From positions 83,421 to 147,420 of the forward strand of contig LJZR01000014.1 of assembly GCA_001314865.1 (NCBI GenBank): a stretch of 64,000 nt of DNA, given 5' to 3'. The DNA is from Phormidesmis priestleyi Ana (GTDB lineage: Bacteria > Cyanobacteriota > Cyanobacteriia > Phormidesmidales > Phormidesmidaceae). The notes under the pieces were generated by a model. That model ran no database searches. It saw only the letters and a list, made by a program, of their open reading frames with translations, and was not told the DNA's origin. The position numbers were made by a program, and so were the translations under genes. This document shows positions 27,560-36,182 of the stretch, piece after piece (positions within the stretch are counted from its first letter, which is position 1; each line of letters starts with the position of its first letter).

Positions 27560-28201
27560 ATGGATTTCTACTCTTCGGTTGCCGTTCGCGAACTTCCCCT
27601 ATTTCCGTTGCCCGAACTCGTACTCTTTCCAGGACGGCGGCTACCTCTCAATATCTTTGAGCTTCGCTATCGGATGATGATGAATACCATTCTTCAAGGC
27701 GATCGCCGCTTCGGAGTGCTGATGGTTGATCCGACATCGGGCGAAGTTGCCAAAGTCGGATGCTGTGCGGAAGTCCTTCACTATCAACGAATGTCCGATG
27801 ACCGTATGAAAATTACGACGCTCGGCCAACAGCGTTTTCGAGTGCTGGACTATGTTCGTGAGACGCCCTACCATGTTGGCCTAGTTGAGTGGATTGAAGA
27901 CGAGCCGGTTGAGGAAAGCCTAGAGCCCTTGGCTAGTCAGGTAGATAGCCTGCTAAGAGATGTGGTTAGACTCTCTGCTAAGCTCACCAGCCAGAATATT
28001 GACTTTCCTGAAAATATCCCAGAGCTGCCTTTAGAGCTTTCATATTGGGTGGCTAGCACGCTATACGGCGTTTCGCTTGAACAACAGTCACTGTTAGAGA
28101 TGCAAAATACATCCAGTCGGCTAGAGCGCGAGGCTGAGATTTTGACCTCTACTCGTAATAATTTAGCTGCTAGAACCGCGCTTAAAGATGTTTTGGAATA
28201 G
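27560..28201 (+). CDS. LON peptidase N-terminal (substrate-binding) domain protein
   Basis: A 213-residue protein that is only the Lon N-terminal domain (PUA-like beta-barrel plus helical tail). It has neither the AAA+ module nor the protease module. Characteristic stretch: VRELPLFPLPELVLFPGRRL, then LNIFELRYRMMMNTIL, and FGVLMVDPTSGEVAKVGCCAEV. A helical C-terminal half ends EREAEILTSTRNNLAARTALKDVLE. Stand-alone Lon-N proteins are widespread in cyanobacteria and chloroplasts; their role is not established, and substrate or adaptor binding is assumed. It follows the str operon but has a separate 210-bp upstream region. Confidence 0.92.
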   Translation: MDFYSSVAVRELPLFPLPELVLFPGRRLPLNIFELRYRMMMNTILQGDRRFGVLMVDPTSGEVAKVGCCAEVLHYQRMSDDRMKITTLGQQRFRVLDYVRETPYHVGLVEWIEDEPVEESLEPLASQVDSLLRDVVRLSAKLTSQNIDFPENIPELPLELSYWVASTLYGVSLEQQSLLEMQNTSSRLEREAEILTSTRNNLAARTALKDVLE

Positions 28202-28238
28202 CTGCTGTCTGTACTGGGATCGCAAGATTTATCAGGAT

Positions 28239-29081
28239 TTATAGCACCTTTTCAATAGTCGTTAGATTGTAGCTGCCGAAGAGTTTCAATTTTTGGGTGT
28301 GTATTTGCAGCAACTCTAAGGCCGTTTGGGTGGTTTGTTCATCGGCGCTTGCTTCGATATCGACAAAGAAAATATATTCGCCGAGTAGCCGCTTCGTGGG
28401 GCGTGATTCAATCCGGCTCATATTGATGTTAAGGGCTGAAAAGAGCTGTAATGGCTTGAGTAGGGCGCCTGGCTCGTTGCTATTTAGGCTAAAGGCAAGC
28501 GAGGTGTATTGGCCGCTAGTGGCGGCGGCTTGCCCTAGCACCCAGAATCGGGTGTAGTTATCTGGATAGTCATTGATCGGATGTGCCAGCACAGGTAGGT
28601 TATACATTTTGGCTCCCCAGTTAGAGGCGATCGCGCCAACGGCCGAATTTTCTTTCACATAGGGCAGCGGTTCTGCTGTGGAGCTGGTATTTACCAGATT
28701 GACATTGGGTAGATGCTCGGCGAGCCAACGCTGGCATTGGGACAGCGCCTGCGGGTGAGAGTAGACTGTTTTAATCTCGCTAAGCTGGCTGGCTTTGGAA
28801 ATGAGTGCGTGCTGTACGGGTAGCGTAAACGCCTGCTGAATTTGAAGCTTTTCGCTCTCCCACAGTGTGTCTAAGGTGAAGGTAACGCCGCCGCCAATCG
28901 AATTTTCGACAGGAACCACACAAAAGTCTGCTTCTTGCTGGGCGATCGCATTGATCGCCTGCGTAATTGTAGAATATCCCTTGAGCTCCGTAGACTGCGT
29001 CTTTAAACTGTCTGCATAAGTAGCTGCCGCAAATTCTGAAAAGGTGCCGCTAGGGCCTAAATGAGCAATTAAAACTGACAT
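28239..29081 (-). CDS. pheA: prephenate dehydratase
   Basis: A 280-residue monofunctional prephenate dehydratase, making phenylpyruvate for phenylalanine. It starts MSVLIAHLGPSGTFSEFAA, as in the family. Visible motifs: VPVENSIGGGVTFTLD, SHPQALSQCQRWL, the catalytic T-R-F in NYTRFWVLG, and a C-terminal ACT regulatory domain with the phenylalanine-binding ESRP (IESRPTKRLLGEYIFFVDI). Feedback inhibition by phenylalanine is therefore likely. It converges with the LON-domain gene (37 bp apart) and diverges from the DUF1997 gene. Confidence 0.96.
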   Translation of the reverse strand: MSVLIAHLGPSGTFSEFAAATYADSLKTQSTELKGYSTITQAINAIAQQEADFCVVPVENSIGGGVTFTLDTLWESEKLQIQQAFTLPVQHALISKASQLSEIKTVYSHPQALSQCQRWLAEHLPNVNLVNTSSTAEPLPYVKENSAVGAIASNWGAKMYNLPVLAHPINDYPDNYTRFWVLGQAAATSGQYTSLAFSLNSNEPGALLKPLQLFSALNINMSRIESRPTKRLLGEYIFFVDIEASADEQTTQTALELLQIHTQKLKLFGSYNLTTIEKVL

Positions 29082-29196
29082 AAAAATACGAACCCAGTTT
29101 TACGAATATATCGTTGAACAAACCGATATGTAAGCAAATCGATATAAGAATGCTAGGGTTAGCTTATACGCTTTTCATTTCATTTCACCTGCCGCT

Positions 29197-29748
29197 ATGC
29201 TTCGCTTCAGCGCTTCTCAATCGGTGACTATTTCGGTCCCACCTCAGCCGCTGTCTATTCAATCCTATTTAAGTGAAGTCAACCGTCTGGTCTATGCCTT
29301 GGTGGATGAGCAGCAAGTAGAAGTGCTTAATCCTAACCTATTTAGAGTGAAAGTCCGGCCTATTAGGTTTGTGGGGCTATCACTACAGCCAGTATGTGAT
29401 ATTAAAGTCTGGCTAGACGAAGGAACCGTTCGGCTCAGTTCCGATCAGTGCTACCTAGAAGGGCATAAATCGTTTAACGATAAGTTTTCGATCAATATGC
29501 AGGGCTATTTAGTGGTTCAGCCAACTTCAAAAGGATCGCAGCTGCGAGGACAGGCTAATTTAGGACTCGGCGTAGATTTGCCTCAGGCAATGCGTTTTAC
29601 TCCTAAACCGCTGCTAGAAAAAACAGGCAATAGTTTGCTTAACGGAATTTTGATCACCTTAAAACAGCGAATGATGCGTCAGCTGATCAAAAACTATTCT
29701 GCCTGGGCTACCTCTTCTTCTGCTGTTCAGCTTTCTCGCTTGCCTTAA
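29197..29748 (+). CDS. DUF1997 family protein
   Basis: A 183-residue protein of the DUF1997 family, known from cyanobacteria and plants and of unknown function. It has the usual layout: an N-terminal beta-rich half (FRVKVRPIRFVGLSLQPVCDIKVWL) and a C-terminal amphipathic part with LNGILITLKQRMMRQLIKNY. There is no signal peptide. The fold may be a START-like/lipid-binding cup by analogy with similar families, but that is my inference. It is divergent from pheA and ends just before a T7GACTGA tandem repeat. Confidence 0.85.
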   Translation: MLRFSASQSVTISVPPQPLSIQSYLSEVNRLVYALVDEQQVEVLNPNLFRVKVRPIRFVGLSLQPVCDIKVWLDEGTVRLSSDQCYLEGHKSFNDKFSINMQGYLVVQPTSKGSQLRGQANLGLGVDLPQAMRFTPKPLLEKTGNSLLNGILITLKQRMMRQLIKNYSAWATSSSAVQLSRLP

Positions 29749-29780
29749 GCGAGGTCTTGCGGTTCAGCGTTCTAAGGTGA

Positions 29781-29818
29781 TTTTTTGACTGATTTTTTTG
29801 ACTGATTTTTTTGACTGA
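29781..29818. repeat. tandem TTTTTTTGACTGA repeats
   Basis: Three units, 12, 13 and 13 bp long (29781-29792, 29793-29805, 29806-29818), between the convergent DUF1997 and rnhB genes. The T runs may help end transcription of the DUF1997 gene, but no stem accompanies them. Confidence 0.9.
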
Positions 29819-29846
29819 TACGGCCTAGTAGATACTGACTGATTGT

Positions 29847-29890
29847 TAGGTTTCACTACTTATAGGTTTTACTACTTATAGGTTTCACTT
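29847..29890. repeat. 16-bp tandem repeat spanning the rnhB stop codon
   Basis: Two complete units of TAGGTTTCACTACTTA type (29847-29862, 29863-29878) and a partial third. The rnhB stop (complementary TAG at 29856-29858) lies in the first unit. Because 16 is not a multiple of three, the second copy is read in another frame, and the tail ISSKTYK is repeat-derived. Confidence 0.9.
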
Positions 29891-30476
29891 GGCAGCTCCG
29901 AAAAGATTTTCTATGCTGCCGGCATATGCCTAAATGGGTGATGCCAGCTAAATGTTTGGCACTGCCATAGCCCTTATTAGAGGCAAGATCGTAACCCGGA
30001 TATCGGTTATCCAGTCGGACGATGAGGGCGTCGCGCCACACTTTGGCAACAATGCTGGCCGCTGCGATCGCCAGCTCTTTTTGGTCGCCTTTGATTATAG
30101 TTTGTTGGGCGATTACTAGCCCTGGCACCCGTTGATTGCCATCTACCAAGCATAGCTGTGGCACAGGTCGTAGCTGTGCCACAGCCCGACGCATGGCTAG
30201 TAAAGATGCCTGAAGAATATTGATCCTATCAATTTCGTAAACCGAAGCTAACCCAAGCGAACAGTAAGAAACCTGACGAATCTGATGTGCTAGCTGCTGA
30301 CGTTTCACAGGCGATAGCTTTTTGCTGTCAGTGACGCCAGCGGCTGCTAGTGATGCGATCGCTGATGCTGGCAAAATAATAGCAGCTGCTACAACCGGCC
30401 CAAACAGGGCTCCTCTCCCCACCTCGTCAACGCCAGCAACTTGCTCGGAGCACAAGCTGCTGTATAAATTGTTCAC
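29856..30476 (-). CDS. rnhB: ribonuclease HII
   Basis: A 206-residue RNase HII, which cuts RNA in RNA-DNA hybrids and removes misincorporated ribonucleotides. The active site is in VAGVDEVGRGALFGPVVAAA (Asp17 and Glu18). Further motifs are CLVDGNQRVPG and KGDQKELAIAAASIVAKVWRD with the third acidic position, then YPGYDLASNKGYGSAKHLAG. The start used is a GTG at 30476, 27 bp after rne, giving the rne-rnhB operon typical of cyanobacteria. The extreme C-terminus (about the last seven residues) derives from a 16-bp tandem duplication. Confidence 0.95.
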   Translation of the reverse strand: MNNLYSSLCSEQVAGVDEVGRGALFGPVVAAAIILPASAIASLAAAGVTDSKKLSPVKRQQLAHQIRQVSYCSLGLASVYEIDRINILQASLLAMRRAVAQLRPVPQLCLVDGNQRVPGLVIAQQTIIKGDQKELAIAAASIVAKVWRDALIVRLDNRYPGYDLASNKGYGSAKHLAGITHLGICRQHRKSFRSCQVKPISSKTYK

Positions 30477-30503
30477 TTCAATCTATTTACTTAAGTTTAT
30501 AGT

Positions 30504-32957
30504 CTAATCACTGGCTGAGGAGCGACGACGGCGGCGGCGGACGACAGGCGCTTCTGGCTCAACTTCTGGCTCAACTTCTGTCGCTGACTTCGCTGATGCC
30601 TCTGTCTCTGAAGTGCCTTTACTGGAAGTACTTACAGCACCTCTACTGGATTGATTCATCACAGGCTTAGAGAAGCCAACCGCGGGCTCCTCGTCCGTCA
30701 GCGGGTTCGAAGAAGACATCGGCGATCCTATTGGGTCTACTGCGGAAGATACGGACCCTGTTAGGGTCTCTTCTGTCTTCACAGCACGGTGATTACTAGA
30801 ACGTCTACGTCTTCGTATGGGCGCAGCTCTGCCACTAGCGTTATCGTTGGGTTGCCCACTGGCTATCCCATTGGCTGAATTATGTACGGAATCTACCTCT
30901 TCTGAAGCCACTGTCTGACTTGAGGTGTCTGCATAGTGGTCTACATCATCGTCATCTTCGTTTCCTTCAGCGTCATCCGACTCGTCTTTTAGCCCAGCGC
31001 GCTTAGCTTCTGTCTGTACAGGCGTTTGGATAATGCGCTTATTTGAAACCTCTGCCTCCGCCTGAGCCTTCAACGATGCCATAAAGGTTTCAGCTTCTCC
31101 CGGTAAGACAACCGAAACAATCGTATTTTGAGGATTTTCAGCGGTTTTCTCGCTATACACTAGCGGAGAAAGTCCCATAACCGCGTAAATGCGCTGCTCT
31201 TCTGGCGGCATTTCGACGGCAATCATTTCAGGCGGTTCTTCTGGCTTGCGGCGACCACTGCGAGTCCGTTTATTGCGAGTCGTCGGTTCTGTATTGGCGG
31301 TATCCTTTTCATCTGACTGGAGAACCACTTTTTCTTCGGTGTCGGGAAGATCAAGGCGATTATCTACAACAGACCTATTTACATCGCCTCTCTCAGTCCG
31401 CTCATGTCGATTTCGACGCTGGCTATGACCTAAATCATCTACTTCTTTTAGGTTAGGCACCGGGCTTACTGGGCCTGTTTTAATGCTTCGTGAAGGCTGC
31501 TTTTCTGTGCCTCGACGACGACGACGGCGATTGCCTCTACCGTTTTTATCCTGATAGTTAGGATGATTTAACAGATCTAACTCTTGTAGCTCTGAAGGGG
31601 CATCAAAACTAGCCGCCCTATCTTCTTTTGCCAGAGGACGACTAGAGAAGCTTTGCACAGGAGAACTGTATCCCTGCGGACGGATTGTGCCGCCCGACAG
31701 GGCTTCTGCATGACCAGGAGCTTCCGATGGTAAATGGGCTAAGTGGCCTAGTCCACCGCAGGTAGGGCAGGTTTGGCCAAATAGCTCATAGATATTTTGG
31801 CCCTGCCGCTTGCGGGTGAGTTCCACGAGTCCCAACTCAGAGAGCTGCGAAATTTGTGGGCGGGATTTATCGGAGCGCAGGGACATGCCAAATTGCTCTA
31901 GAACCTGCATCTGATCGCGACGCGATTCCATATCGATAAAATCGACAACAATAACCCCCGCGATATTTCGCAGTTTCAACTGCCTCGCAATTTCGATAGC
32001 GGCTTCACAGTTCGTCCACAGTACTGTTTCTCGGGCGGTAGATGAGCGAGTGAACGAGCCGGAGTTTACGTCAATGACTGTTAACGCTTCGGTTGGCTCA
32101 ATGATGATATATCCACCAGAAGGCAAATCTACTCTAGGCTTGAGTGCTTCGCGAATCGCAGCGTTGACGCGAAAATACTCAAGAATATGCGTTGATTCAC
32201 GGTGATGATCGATTAAAATTCCAACTGGAATACGTCCATCGCTCCAACTAGATAGATGCTGTTTGGTTCTTTCATAACCGCCTGCGGTGTCAGTTACAAT
32301 CCGATTGACGTCGTCACTGTACACATCTCGCAACACCCGCTGAATAAAGTCGTCATCCCGGTTTAGTAGGGAGGGAGGACGCGTATTCATGGCCTCTTGC
32401 TGAATACTCTCCCAGCGCTTTTGCAAGGCTTCCAAATCTTCGATGATGGCATCTTCAGAAACGCTTTCGGCTTCTGTTCTGATAAGCAGGCCCATGCCAG
32501 GTGGCTTAATTAAGATGCCTAAGGCTCTGAGTCGGTTGCGCTCTGCTTCGTTACGAATTCGTCGCGATAGGTTAACTCCTTTGCTGTAGGGCATGAGCAC
32601 TAAATATCGCCCAGGCAGTGTGACCTTACCAGTGAGCCTTGGCCCTTTGTTGCCAGTTGGCTCTTTCATAATTTGAACGAGCACTTTTTGGCGAGGCGCT
32701 AACAGCTCAGTTATCGAACCTGCCATGCGCTTTAGCCTGAGCGGCCCTAAATCATCAGCATGCATGAAGCCATTTTTATCACTGTCGCCAATGTTTACAA
32801 AGGCGGCGTTGATACCCGGTAAAATGTTCTCCACCGTGCCGAGATAAATATCTCCGACTTGATGGCTACCGGTGGCAACGATAATTTCTTGGATCTGATC
32901 TTCTGAGAAGACGGCAGCAATACGATGCTGCTCTGCAATAACAATCTGCTTAGGCAT
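30504..32957 (-). CDS. rne: ribonuclease E/G, cyanobacterial type
   Basis: An 817-residue endoribonuclease, longer than the roughly 670 residues familiar from Synechocystis. Order: S1 domain (about 35-120, GDIYLGTVENILPGINAAFV), then RNase H-like and DNase I-like parts with metal-binding Asp296 (VIDVNSGSF) and Asp339 (VVDFIDM), then the Zn-link CPTCGG (Cys397 and Cys400). A long disordered, charged tail follows, with several arginine clusters (about 478, 719 and at the very end RRRRRRSSASD). The terminal cluster matches the cyanobacterial-specific motif reported to bind PNPase. The ATG at 32957 has GAGGAA seven bases upstream. The 5' region is long and U-rich, consistent with autoregulated mRNA cleavage, and rnhB follows in the same operon. 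Confidence 0.96.
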   Translation of the reverse strand: MPKQIVIAEQHRIAAVFSEDQIQEIIVATGSHQVGDIYLGTVENILPGINAAFVNIGDSDKNGFMHADDLGPLRLKRMAGSITELLAPRQKVLVQIMKEPTGNKGPRLTGKVTLPGRYLVLMPYSKGVNLSRRIRNEAERNRLRALGILIKPPGMGLLIRTEAESVSEDAIIEDLEALQKRWESIQQEAMNTRPPSLLNRDDDFIQRVLRDVYSDDVNRIVTDTAGGYERTKQHLSSWSDGRIPVGILIDHHRESTHILEYFRVNAAIREALKPRVDLPSGGYIIIEPTEALTVIDVNSGSFTRSSTARETVLWTNCEAAIEIARQLKLRNIAGVIVVDFIDMESRRDQMQVLEQFGMSLRSDKSRPQISQLSELGLVELTRKRQGQNIYELFGQTCPTCGGLGHLAHLPSEAPGHAEALSGGTIRPQGYSSPVQSFSSRPLAKEDRAASFDAPSELQELDLLNHPNYQDKNGRGNRRRRRRGTEKQPSRSIKTGPVSPVPNLKEVDDLGHSQRRNRHERTERGDVNRSVVDNRLDLPDTEEKVVLQSDEKDTANTEPTTRNKRTRSGRRKPEEPPEMIAVEMPPEEQRIYAVMGLSPLVYSEKTAENPQNTIVSVVLPGEAETFMASLKAQAEAEVSNKRIIQTPVQTEAKRAGLKDESDDAEGNEDDDDVDHYADTSSQTVASEEVDSVHNSANGIASGQPNDNASGRAAPIRRRRRSSNHRAVKTEETLTGSVSSAVDPIGSPMSSSNPLTDEEPAVGFSKPVMNQSSRGAVSTSSKGTSETEASAKSATEVEPEVEPEAPVVRRRRRRSSASD

Positions 32958-34155
32958 TCAATATTCCTCTGAAGCTCGCCCGCAACTGCCTTTGTTTTAA
33001 GGCTTGGCTGCTAACGAGTCCTTGAGTCGTAGGTAAAAAAAGTAACAAAAAAACGAATGTCGCGAAAATGAGTGTTTTGAAAAGTCCTGGCCGTGGAACT
33101 GGTAAGGGACTGTAATTTTGGCTGCAATCTTGTAGTCGGGAGCTGGCGCCCTCAATTGGGGTTGCTATCAACAAAGGTAAACCCTTAGTGAACGATTCAT
33201 AAAAATGTCAAAAGCACCGTCTTCAGCACCGAACCTATCAATAACGCCTGTAAATAGTTATTCAGGCTAGGAGTGTCCGGGCAGTTTGCTAGAAGGCCCG
33301 AATTTTGGGTGTGAGTTTGAAAGGTCTAGGCAATACAGAGCATTTGAGTAAACCATGACAAGGGGAATAATCTCTCCCAAATTTAGGTTTGCCAACCGGC
33401 TCATCGGTTTGTTCATTACAAGATAACGAGAGAGTTGAGAGGGCGTTGAGTATGTTCAAAACAAAAAGCTGTGGTCGTGGAATCCCTCAACAATTTATCA
33501 AGAACTATTCGAACTGTTAAACTCAAACCTTTAGCTAGAACTAGCTCAGAATAATATTCACAAAAAGCTGGCTGTAAATATTTTCGTTGCTAGAAACCGG
33601 TACGCTGAACTAGGCCAGACGTTATTGCTCAAACATATTGCTTTAGAGATTTGTCTCAAAACTTCTAATGCAACAGCTTGATCTAACTAATTTTCGTTAG
33701 TTCTTTGCTGTTCTTGGCTCTTTCTTAGCTTTTAATGAACTAGCCTTTTGTGAAGCGTAGCTTCCTCTCGATACTGGCTTCTTGCCAGTACTGGCTTTCT
33801 CGTGAAATAGCTTCCTTTGGAATGCTTCCGCAGGCTGCTTTTCTTAAGCCTTACACACTGGCTGACTTCTAGGCAAGGTGTGATTGCCGAACCGTAACCG
33901 CCTAACTCCTTATAAAGCCTGATGGTAAGCCCTATTTGGCGCTATGACAAGTTCAATAGTGAGCTGTCACTAACATCTACGCTAATAATCAGCGCGGATG
34001 CTGGCTTGCCTTATAAAAGTAGCTTTCTGTGGCTGTATTATAACGCCAGAAGAGCTTTTAACATGGTTGCCTATACAAAATTTTAATTTGACTAATAATT
34101 GAACCGATAGTTTGCTTTAGTTTGCTTTGGGTTTCATGCCAAAAAGGCCACAAAT
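32958..34155 (-). promoter_or_regulatory. long non-coding leader/upstream region of rne
   Basis: About 1.2 kb between rne and the end of rnj without a credible gene. On the rne mRNA strand two U7 runs (33047-33053 and 33035-33041) lie about 80-95 nt upstream of the start codon. Such AU/U-rich stretches are the kind RNase E cleaves. A 74-codon frame (32950-33174) overlapping the rne start reads F/L from these T runs and is not accepted. Between 33700 and 33900 degenerate CTTTCTTAGC- and TTCTTGCCAGTACTGGC-like repetition occurs. Confidence 0.55.
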
Positions 34156-34158
34156 GCA

Positions 34159-34189
34159 AACCCCCAGCGTTAGAAAAAGGCTGGGGGTT
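34159..34189 (-). terminator. terminator of rnj
   Basis: A perfect 10-bp GC-rich stem (34159-34168 with 34180-34189, AACCCCCAGC/GCTGGGGGTT) with an 11-nt loop, about 22 bp after the rnj stop. The T tract on the minus strand is short (TTTGCATTTG). Confidence 0.75.
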
Positions 34190-34211
34190 ACTTGTTGGAT
34201 GTTGTTGGGTT

Positions 34212-36182
34212 TTAAGAGGCAGAGGCTGTAGACAGAGAGCGTTTGCGCCGAACTGGACTCTGCTTAGCGCTGTTGCCGTTGTCGTCAGGGCTGTCAGTGA
34301 CTGAACTTCCTTCTCTCAATGCGCTGCTTGCTGCACTAGCGGCGGTTCCGTCAAAATGCTGGAGCATCAGAACGGTCACGGGATACTGTTTGGGCAGTTC
34401 GCGGCGGACAAAGCGGCGCATGTCTTCTTCTAGTCTGGACTGTAGTCCTTCCCAGTTTACGCTGGGGCGATCGCTATTAGGATTTTCAACCACCTCTTTC
34501 CATCGTTCGCTCAGCGATTTTTTCACTGTAATAATTGCACCGCGCTCCCACTGTTCTTGGGTTTTGACGGTCACTACGCCACGTAAATTAATCGCAGGAT
34601 CGCCTAGTAGTTTGCCCTTCCCATCTACTGTGGCCGAAACGGTAATAATCCCATCTTCAGCCAGTTGCTGACGCTCTTTGAGAACCCCGCGCTCTACAAT
34701 ACCGGTGCGCGAAGCATCGACTAGCTCAATGCCTGCGGTCACTTTACCGTCCACCTGCATACTGGTAGACGTGAGCTTAATGACATCGCCATTATTGACA
34801 ATCGCTGCATTACCTTCTGCAACGCCTAGCTGGTGGGCCATCTCAGCATGCTTAACTAGCATGCGGTGCTCACCGTGGACTGGAATAAAGAACTTAGGCC
34901 GAGTTAGCGCCAGCATGAGTTTGTGATCTTCTTGATAGCCATGACCCGACACGTGAAGGCCTTTCTGCTTGCCGTACATTACTCGGGCACCTTGCTGCAT
35001 CAGCTTGTCAATGGTGCCAACAACGCTGATGGTGTTACCCGGAATGGGGTTAGAGGAGAAGATAACTGTGTCACCCTGCTGGATTTTGATTTGACGATGA
35101 GAACGATTGGCAATTCGGGTTAGGGCTGCCATAGGCTCCCCTTGAGAGCCTGTCGTGAGGATCATTGCTTTTTCGTCAGGGCACTGTTTAAGCATGTTGA
35201 GTGGCTTAAATAGGCTATCAGGTGCGTTGATATAGCCTAAGTTGCGAGCATGGGAGATCACATTGAGCATGGATCTACCCACAACGAACACATCGCGTTT
35301 GTGCTTTTGTGCTAGCTCTAGCAGCATGCTGACTCGATGAACTGAGGAGGCAAAGGTCGTGACAAATAGGCGTCCTTTGGCGTCGTTGAATTCCCGATCT
35401 AAGTTGGGAAATACCGCCCGCTCGGAAGGAGTGTTTCCTGGAATTTCGGCATTAGTGGAGTCGCTAATTAGGCACAGTACGCCTTTTTCTCCATATTCAG
35501 CGATTTTTTGAAAGTCAAAGAACTCGCCGTCTACAGGGGTGTGATCGACTTTAAAGTCGCCACTATGAATGATAGTCCCCACGGGTGTTTCAATCGCCAT
35601 GGTGAAGCTGTCGGCCATGGAGTGCGTGTTGCGGATGTATTGGGCTTTGAAATGCTTGCCAAACTGAACGATATCGCGAGGGCCTACGCTGTGGAGTTTT
35701 GTGCGATCGCTCACGCCTGCTTCTTCGAGCTTGCCCTGTAGCAGCGCCATAGCTAAGCGGGGGCCATGAATCACCGGAATATTGAACTGTTTGAGGTGAA
35801 AGGCAATTCCACCGATGTGGTCTTCATGACCATGCGTGACGATCATGCCTTTGATTTTGTGCTGGTTTTGTTTGAGGTAGGTAATATCTGGTAGGACGAT
35901 ATTGACCCCATGCATGCCCTCTGTCGGGAATGAAAGCCCAGCATCTAGCAAAACGATTTCGTCGTCATACTCAAAAACGCAGGTATTTTTTCCGATTTCA
36001 TGCAGTCCACCCAATGGAATAATTTTGAGTGCTTTTTCTTGCTGACTTGCGCTGCTGCTTTGAGTGCCTCTCGCACTTCTAGCTTGGCTCGTTCTGCTTC
36101 TGCTAGGGCCATTGTTCTGGCTGTCTTTAGTGCTGTTTCTGGGGGTGGGATTGCTGTTGTTGTCGGTTGTACTTCTACTCAT
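34212..36182 (-). CDS. rnj: ribonuclease J
   Basis: A 656-residue metallo-beta-lactamase/beta-CASP ribonuclease with endo- and 5'-exonuclease activity. After a low-complexity Ser/Arg/Asn N-terminus (about 50 residues) come GGLHEIGKNTCVFEY, the metal motif THGHEDHIGG (His117, His119, Asp121, His122), HSGDFKVDHTPVDG, beta-CASP segments (LFVTTFASSVHRV, TTGSQGEPMAAL, SSNPIPGN) and HVSGHGYQEDHKLML. A C-terminal domain and a Ser/Arg-rich tail (SPVRRKRSLSTASAS) follow. The ATG at 36182 has AAGGAA five bases upstream. It follows asd-dapA in the same orientation, an order also known in Synechocystis, but with nearly 1 kb between. Confidence 0.96.
   Translation of the reverse strand: MSRSTTDNNSNPTPRNSTKDSQNNGPSRSRTSQARSARGTQSSSASQQEKALKIIPLGGLHEIGKNTCVFEYDDEIVLLDAGLSFPTEGMHGVNIVLPDITYLKQNQHKIKGMIVTHGHEDHIGGIAFHLKQFNIPVIHGPRLAMALLQGKLEEAGVSDRTKLHSVGPRDIVQFGKHFKAQYIRNTHSMADSFTMAIETPVGTIIHSGDFKVDHTPVDGEFFDFQKIAEYGEKGVLCLISDSTNAEIPGNTPSERAVFPNLDREFNDAKGRLFVTTFASSVHRVSMLLELAQKHKRDVFVVGRSMLNVISHARNLGYINAPDSLFKPLNMLKQCPDEKAMILTTGSQGEPMAALTRIANRSHRQIKIQQGDTVIFSSNPIPGNTISVVGTIDKLMQQGARVMYGKQKGLHVSGHGYQEDHKLMLALTRPKFFIPVHGEHRMLVKHAEMAHQLGVAEGNAAIVNNGDVIKLTSTSMQVDGKVTAGIELVDASRTGIVERGVLKERQQLAEDGIITVSATVDGKGKLLGDPAINLRGVVTVKTQEQWERGAIITVKKSLSERWKEVVENPNSDRPSVNWEGLQSRLEEDMRRFVRRELPKQYPVTVLMLQHFDGTAASAASSALREGSSVTDSPDDNGNSAKQSPVRRKRSLSTASAS

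Noticed and set aside
32950..33174. A 74-codon minus-strand frame overlapping the rne start
   Set aside because: Its hydrophobic segment is only the translation of U-rich leader DNA. It has no ribosome site and no family resemblance.
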